Below are positions 61,285-64,000 of a stretch of 64,000 nucleotides of DNA, piece after piece. A program made the translations under genes and the position numbers. The stretch covers positions 3,038,001 to 3,102,000 of the forward strand of contig NZ_CP195847.1 in assembly GCF_051513965.1 (NCBI RefSeq). The letters run 5' to 3'. Under the pieces are notes generated by a model. The model did not search any database. It was not told the DNA's origin and was given only the letters and a program-made list of their open reading frames with translations. Position 1 is the first letter of the stretch, and each line of letters opens with the position of its first letter. This DNA comes from Paramicrobacterium sp051513965. GTDB lineage: Bacteria > Actinomycetota > Actinomycetes > Actinomycetales > Microbacteriaceae.

Positions 61285-62151
61285 GTGAGCTCCTTCCCGA
61301 CTGGACGGCAGAACTTCTGCTACCGGCATCCCGACCGGCAGAGCTTCGTGCTCTGTCAGCGATGCGGGCGCACCATCTGCGCTGAATGCCAGACGCAGGC
61401 GCCCGTCGGGGTCATCTGCCCGGAGTGCATGCGTGAGCAGCGAGCGTCAGCGCCGCGTACGAAATCGGCCGCGAGGAGCCGGATCTCCGCCGTGATGAGG
61501 CGAGACTCCGGCCAGCCGGCCGTCACGTACGTGATCATCGCGCTGACGCTCGCTGTCTTCGTGCTGCAGCTCATTCCGGGCCTCGGCATCACAGATCACC
61601 TGCTGTACGCCGGCGTCTACAGCATCCCCGAGCTTGGGCACTTCGAGCCGTGGCGAATGCTGACCGTGGCCCTCGTGCACTCACAGGGATTCATTCTGCA
61701 CGTCGGCCTCAACATGTACACGCTGTGGATCTTCGGCAGGATGCTCGAGCCGATGATCGGCCGATGGCGCTTCGCCATGCTCTACATCGTGACCGCATTC
61801 GGCTCCTCCGTCGGTGTGCTGCTGCTGGACAACCCGCTGCAGGCTGTGGTCGGCGCCTCTGGTGCGATCTTCGGGCTCATGGGCGCGACCCTCGTGATCG
61901 TGCATCGGCTCGGCGGCAACATGAACGGGTTGCTGATCCTGGTGGGCATCAACCTCGTGATCGGGTTCATCCCCGGCCTGAACATCGCATGGCAGGCGCA
62001 CCTCGGTGGACTGGTCACCGGGGCGCTTCTCGGCCTGGTGCTCGTCGCCACTCGTCGGCGCAAGCAGCAGACCCTGCAGAAGCTCGGGATCGCAGGTGTC
62101 ATCGTGATCCTTCTCGTGCTGGCCGTGATCGGGACTCGCCTTTACGTGTGA
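61285..62151 (+). CDS. Rhomboid-family intramembrane serine protease with N-terminal zinc-binding domain
   Basis: A 288-residue protein. Residues 10-50 hold a B-box-like zinc region (FCYRHPDRQSFVLCQRCGRT then CAEC and CPEC). Six membrane segments follow. The catalytic serine is Ser192 in GASGAIFG and the histidine His239 in WQAHLGG; HVGLNMYTLWIFG near 139 carries the oxyanion residues. It cuts membrane proteins within the bilayer. It starts with GTG and overlaps the convergent erm gene by 53 bases. Confidence 0.93.
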   Translation: MSSFPTGRQNFCYRHPDRQSFVLCQRCGRTICAECQTQAPVGVICPECMREQRASAPRTKSAARSRISAVMRRDSGQPAVTYVIIALTLAVFVLQLIPGLGITDHLLYAGVYSIPELGHFEPWRMLTVALVHSQGFILHVGLNMYTLWIFGRMLEPMIGRWRFAMLYIVTAFGSSVGVLLLDNPLQAVVGASGAIFGLMGATLVIVHRLGGNMNGLLILVGINLVIGFIPGLNIAWQAHLGGLVTGALLGLVLVATRRRKQQTLQKLGIAGVIVILLVLAVIGTRLYV

Positions 62152-62899
62152 TGCGCCAAAGTGCGGCCCACTGCTCGGGACTCAGCGACTTCGGCAGGTC
62201 ACGTCGGCGAATGGATGCCGCATCGCACGCGCGCTTCGCCGTCGCGGCATCCGTCCGTGCCGCCCTCTGCACAATCGCCGGCATCGTTCCACCGCTCCCC
62301 GTGAAGACCGCGCGCACGAAATCGCCGTACGGCTGACGTTCAGTCGCCGGTACGAGTGCGTCGGCTCGGCGCGTGATGCGCAGCAGTCCGCCGTCGACGC
62401 TCGGCCGTGGTGAGAACCCCCATGAGGGAACTCTTCCTTCGAGACTGAACTCGAACCAGGGTGCCGCCTGCGCGGTCATCATCGTGCCGCCGCCCACGCC
62501 CGCGCGTTTGCGCGCGACCTCCCACTGCGTCAAGACGATGGCGTGCTGCCAGCCGTGGCGGCTGAGGATGCGTCGCAGGATGGGCGTCGTGAGGTGGAAC
62601 GGCAGGTTGCCGACGAGGACGGGTGATTCAAGAGGATGCCGCATGGCGTCCGCGTGCAGCACACGGACGTGCGGCAGGGATCGCTGCAGGTGTTTCACCC
62701 GGTGCTCGTCGATGTCGATCGCCGTCACGGCTCGCTGGAGGGTGGCGAGCCTGCGCGTGAGCGCGCCGTCACCGGCGCCGATCTCCAGGATCGGGCCGCG
62801 AGTTCGCGCGACGAGGTCAATGATGCGGGTGAGAGTGGGTTTGTGAGTGAGAAAGTTCTGGCCGAGTTCGTGTCGGCCGCCGAATGCGGATCGGGCCAT
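62099..62899 (-). CDS. erm: Erm-type 23S rRNA adenine N6-methyltransferase
   Basis: A 266-residue methyltransferase. The start GRHELGQNFLTHKPT is that of actinobacterial Erm proteins, the SAM motif is GPILEIGAGDGALTRRL near 35, and the catalytic motif NLPFHL is near 98, followed by LTQWEVARKRAGVGGGTMM. These, and the PSVDGGLLRI stretch, are found in Erm enzymes rather than the related KsgA. Erm methylates A2058 and gives resistance to macrolides, lincosamides and streptogramin B. GGAG stands ahead of the ATG. The C-terminus is rich in Arg. Whether it is active in this strain is not known. Confidence 0.88.
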   Translation of the reverse strand: MARSAFGGRHELGQNFLTHKPTLTRIIDLVARTRGPILEIGAGDGALTRRLATLQRAVTAIDIDEHRVKHLQRSLPHVRVLHADAMRHPLESPVLVGNLPFHLTTPILRRILSRHGWQHAIVLTQWEVARKRAGVGGGTMMTAQAAPWFEFSLEGRVPSWGFSPRPSVDGGLLRITRRADALVPATERQPYGDFVRAVFTGSGGTMPAIVQRAARTDAATAKRACDAASIRRRDLPKSLSPEQWAALWRITRKGESRSRPAREGSR

Positions 62900-63459
62900 G
62901 ATTGTGCTCCGTCATTGAGAGGGGAGCACCGCTGAGGTCGTGTCTGAGGGTATGCGATGTCAATCACGTCGACAGTGCGACGAAGAGACGGCAGGCTGAC
63001 GCCTCAGGGTGCTGTGGACATCCCTGAGTGACGGCGCGCAGTTACGCGCTGATGCGGACGCGCCGTCAGGAGCGGCGGTCGCGATAGACGAAAGTGCGCT
63101 CCATCATGAGCGCACGGCACAATGTACCCACGGTCGAAGATGCTAACACGCGGGCTCGTTCTCCACATCCTCTCCACAGTGCGTCCACACGTGGGAACTC
63201 GTTTCACACACATTCCCCACAAGCCGTCCCCAGAGTTATCCACAGGCTTGTCCACACTGTGGAGAATTACATGTGTGTAACTCCCCGCAACCGTTCCAGG
63301 GAGTTACTCACAGGAGTTATTAACAGGTGTGGATAACTACACGGATGTAATTCGCGCTGCACTCGCCTGTGTTTACGCCGATCTCGGGCTCTTCGCACTG
63401 CCCGTTTCCTCAGACCGGCGGCGTACGCTGGAGGAACGACGACGAGAGGATGCACATCA
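62900..63459. other. Non-coding stretch rich in DnaA-box-like sequences
   Basis: 560 bases without a supportable gene. Perfect DnaA boxes TTATCCACA (63236-63244) and TGTGGATAA (63328-63336) and one-mismatch copies TTCTCCACA (63159), TTGTCCACA (63248) and TGTGGAGAA (63258) lie within 180 bases. The region between 63220 and 63350 is also rich in GTTA and TAAC steps. It separates erm from the siderophore-interacting gene. No iron-regulator (DtxR) box was found. Confidence 0.75.
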
Positions 63460-64000
63460 ATGCCCACCCGTGAACGCATACGTCACGATCTTGCTGTCCG
63501 TCGCACGACTGTGGAAAGAGTCTCATGGCTCACCGACACCATGGTTCGCGTCACCGTCCTCGGTGAGAGCCTTCGCGGATTCTCTGCGCCCGGACCCAAC
63601 GATCACGTCAAGCTCTTCTTCCCTGACCCTGAGTCCGGCGTCCTGACCACCCCAGAGATCACCGCGGAGGGGCTCAAGCGTCCCACCGACGGTCTGATCC
63701 TTTCGCGCGACTTCACTCCGCTGAACTTCCGTGAGAACGGCTCGAACGGACTCCCTGAGCTCGACATCGACTTCGTGATCCACGGAGACGACGCTCCCGC
63801 AACCTCCTTCGCATCGCACGCTCACGCGGGCCAGGAGCTCGGCATCGCGGGTCCGCGCGGTTCGAAGCTCGTGCCGGAGGGTATCTCACGAGCCGTGCTC
63901 ATCGCAGATGAGACCGCACTGCCGGCATATACGCGTTGGCTTCGCCTGCTGCCGCCCGAGGTGAAGGTCACCCCCATCGTGCAGATTCAGGACGACGAGA
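63460..64000 (+). CDS. Siderophore-interacting protein, N-terminal part (cut by window edge)
   Basis: The first 180 residues of a ViuB-type flavin reductase that removes iron from siderophores inside the cell. MVRVTVLGESLRGFSAPGPN near residue 28, DHVKLFFPDPE near 48 and DIDFVIHGDDAPATSFASHA (about 102-121) with AHAGQELGIAGPRGSKL are the FAD-binding domain; the NAD(P)H domain starts near ISRAVLIADETALPAYTRWL. GAGAGGA precedes the ATG by 9 bases. The end is outside the window. Confidence 0.9.
   Translation, partial: MPTRERIRHDLAVRRTTVERVSWLTDTMVRVTVLGESLRGFSAPGPNDHVKLFFPDPESGVLTTPEITAEGLKRPTDGLILSRDFTPLNFRENGSNGLPELDIDFVIHGDDAPATSFASHAHAGQELGIAGPRGSKLVPEGISRAVLIADETALPAYTRWLRLLPPEVKVTPIVQIQDDE

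Noticed and set aside
62099..62899. Assignment of the rRNA methyltransferase as KsgA/RsmA
   Set aside because: The HELGQNFL start, the NLPFHL motif and the QWEVARKRAGVGGG stretch are of Erm type, and the usual KsgA features and gene neighbours are missing.

Overview
The window is 64 kb of a high-GC actinobacterial chromosome spanning the replication origin. The order rpmH-rnpA-yidD-yidC-jag-rsmG on one side of dnaA and dnaN-gnd-recF-dciA-gyrB-gyrA-DUF3566-tRNA-Ile-tRNA-Ala on the other, together with DUF6049-murJ-trxB-trxA and parB-parA, is what I know from Microbacteriaceae (Microbacterium and relatives). The genus is not resolved from sequence alone. No insertion sequence, prophage or CRISPR array was seen.

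Left arm (1-19.6 kb): an inositol catabolic operon on the minus strand (iolC, an aldolase-like gene, iolA, iolB cut by the window edge) with a readable promoter and an operator overlapping its -10 box. Then a Ppx/GppA phosphatase, a DUF218 protein, a J-domain/NERD fusion, and an hsp20 gene with both HspR-type (HAIR) and HrcA-type (CIRCE) operators. After these come a MarR regulator, a Stealth-family sugar-phosphate transferase, a metallophosphoesterase, a 1000-residue LuxR-type ATPase regulator, a methyltransferase, a RecQ helicase with a phosphoribosyltransferase-like tail, and a DksA/TraR-like zinc-finger protein.

Origin region (19.6-45.6 kb): cell-envelope genes (DUF6049 protein, MurJ flippase), thioredoxin system, an aminotransferase and a D-Ala-D-Ala-ligase-like gene, convergent with parAB. 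Four parS sites lie between 29.4 and 31.9 kb. A gene-poor stretch of about 1.8 kb separates parA from rsmG, which are normally adjacent. oriC, with DnaA boxes on both sides of dnaA, lies at about 34.3-36.3 kb. The replication, recombination and gyrase genes follow, then two tRNA genes with a clear terminator.

Right arm (45.6-64 kb): a flotillin-like protein, an ArsR regulator facing a small basic protein across a strong promoter with inverted repeats, and an ABC ATPase with a FadR-type regulator. Next is a leuA-like gene that lacks the leucine-feedback domain but is preceded by a Leu-codon leader peptide and hairpins. It is followed by a MarR regulator, small and membrane proteins, and an unusual XRE-TetR fusion regulator in front of a complete oligopeptide-type ABC operon. 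The arm ends with a NUDIX protein, a cyclophilin, a rhomboid protease with a zinc-binding N-terminus, an Erm-type 23S rRNA methyltransferase, a non-coding stretch rich in DnaA-box-like sequences 27 kb from oriC, and the start of a siderophore-interacting protein.

The most interesting points are the second DnaA-box cluster next to the erm gene, the interrupted rsmG-parAB cluster with parS sites at its edges, the attenuator in front of a feedback-less leuA, the XRE-TetR fusion with nested inverted repeats, the RecQ-PRTase-like fusion, and the J-domain/NERD protein with a degenerate nuclease motif.
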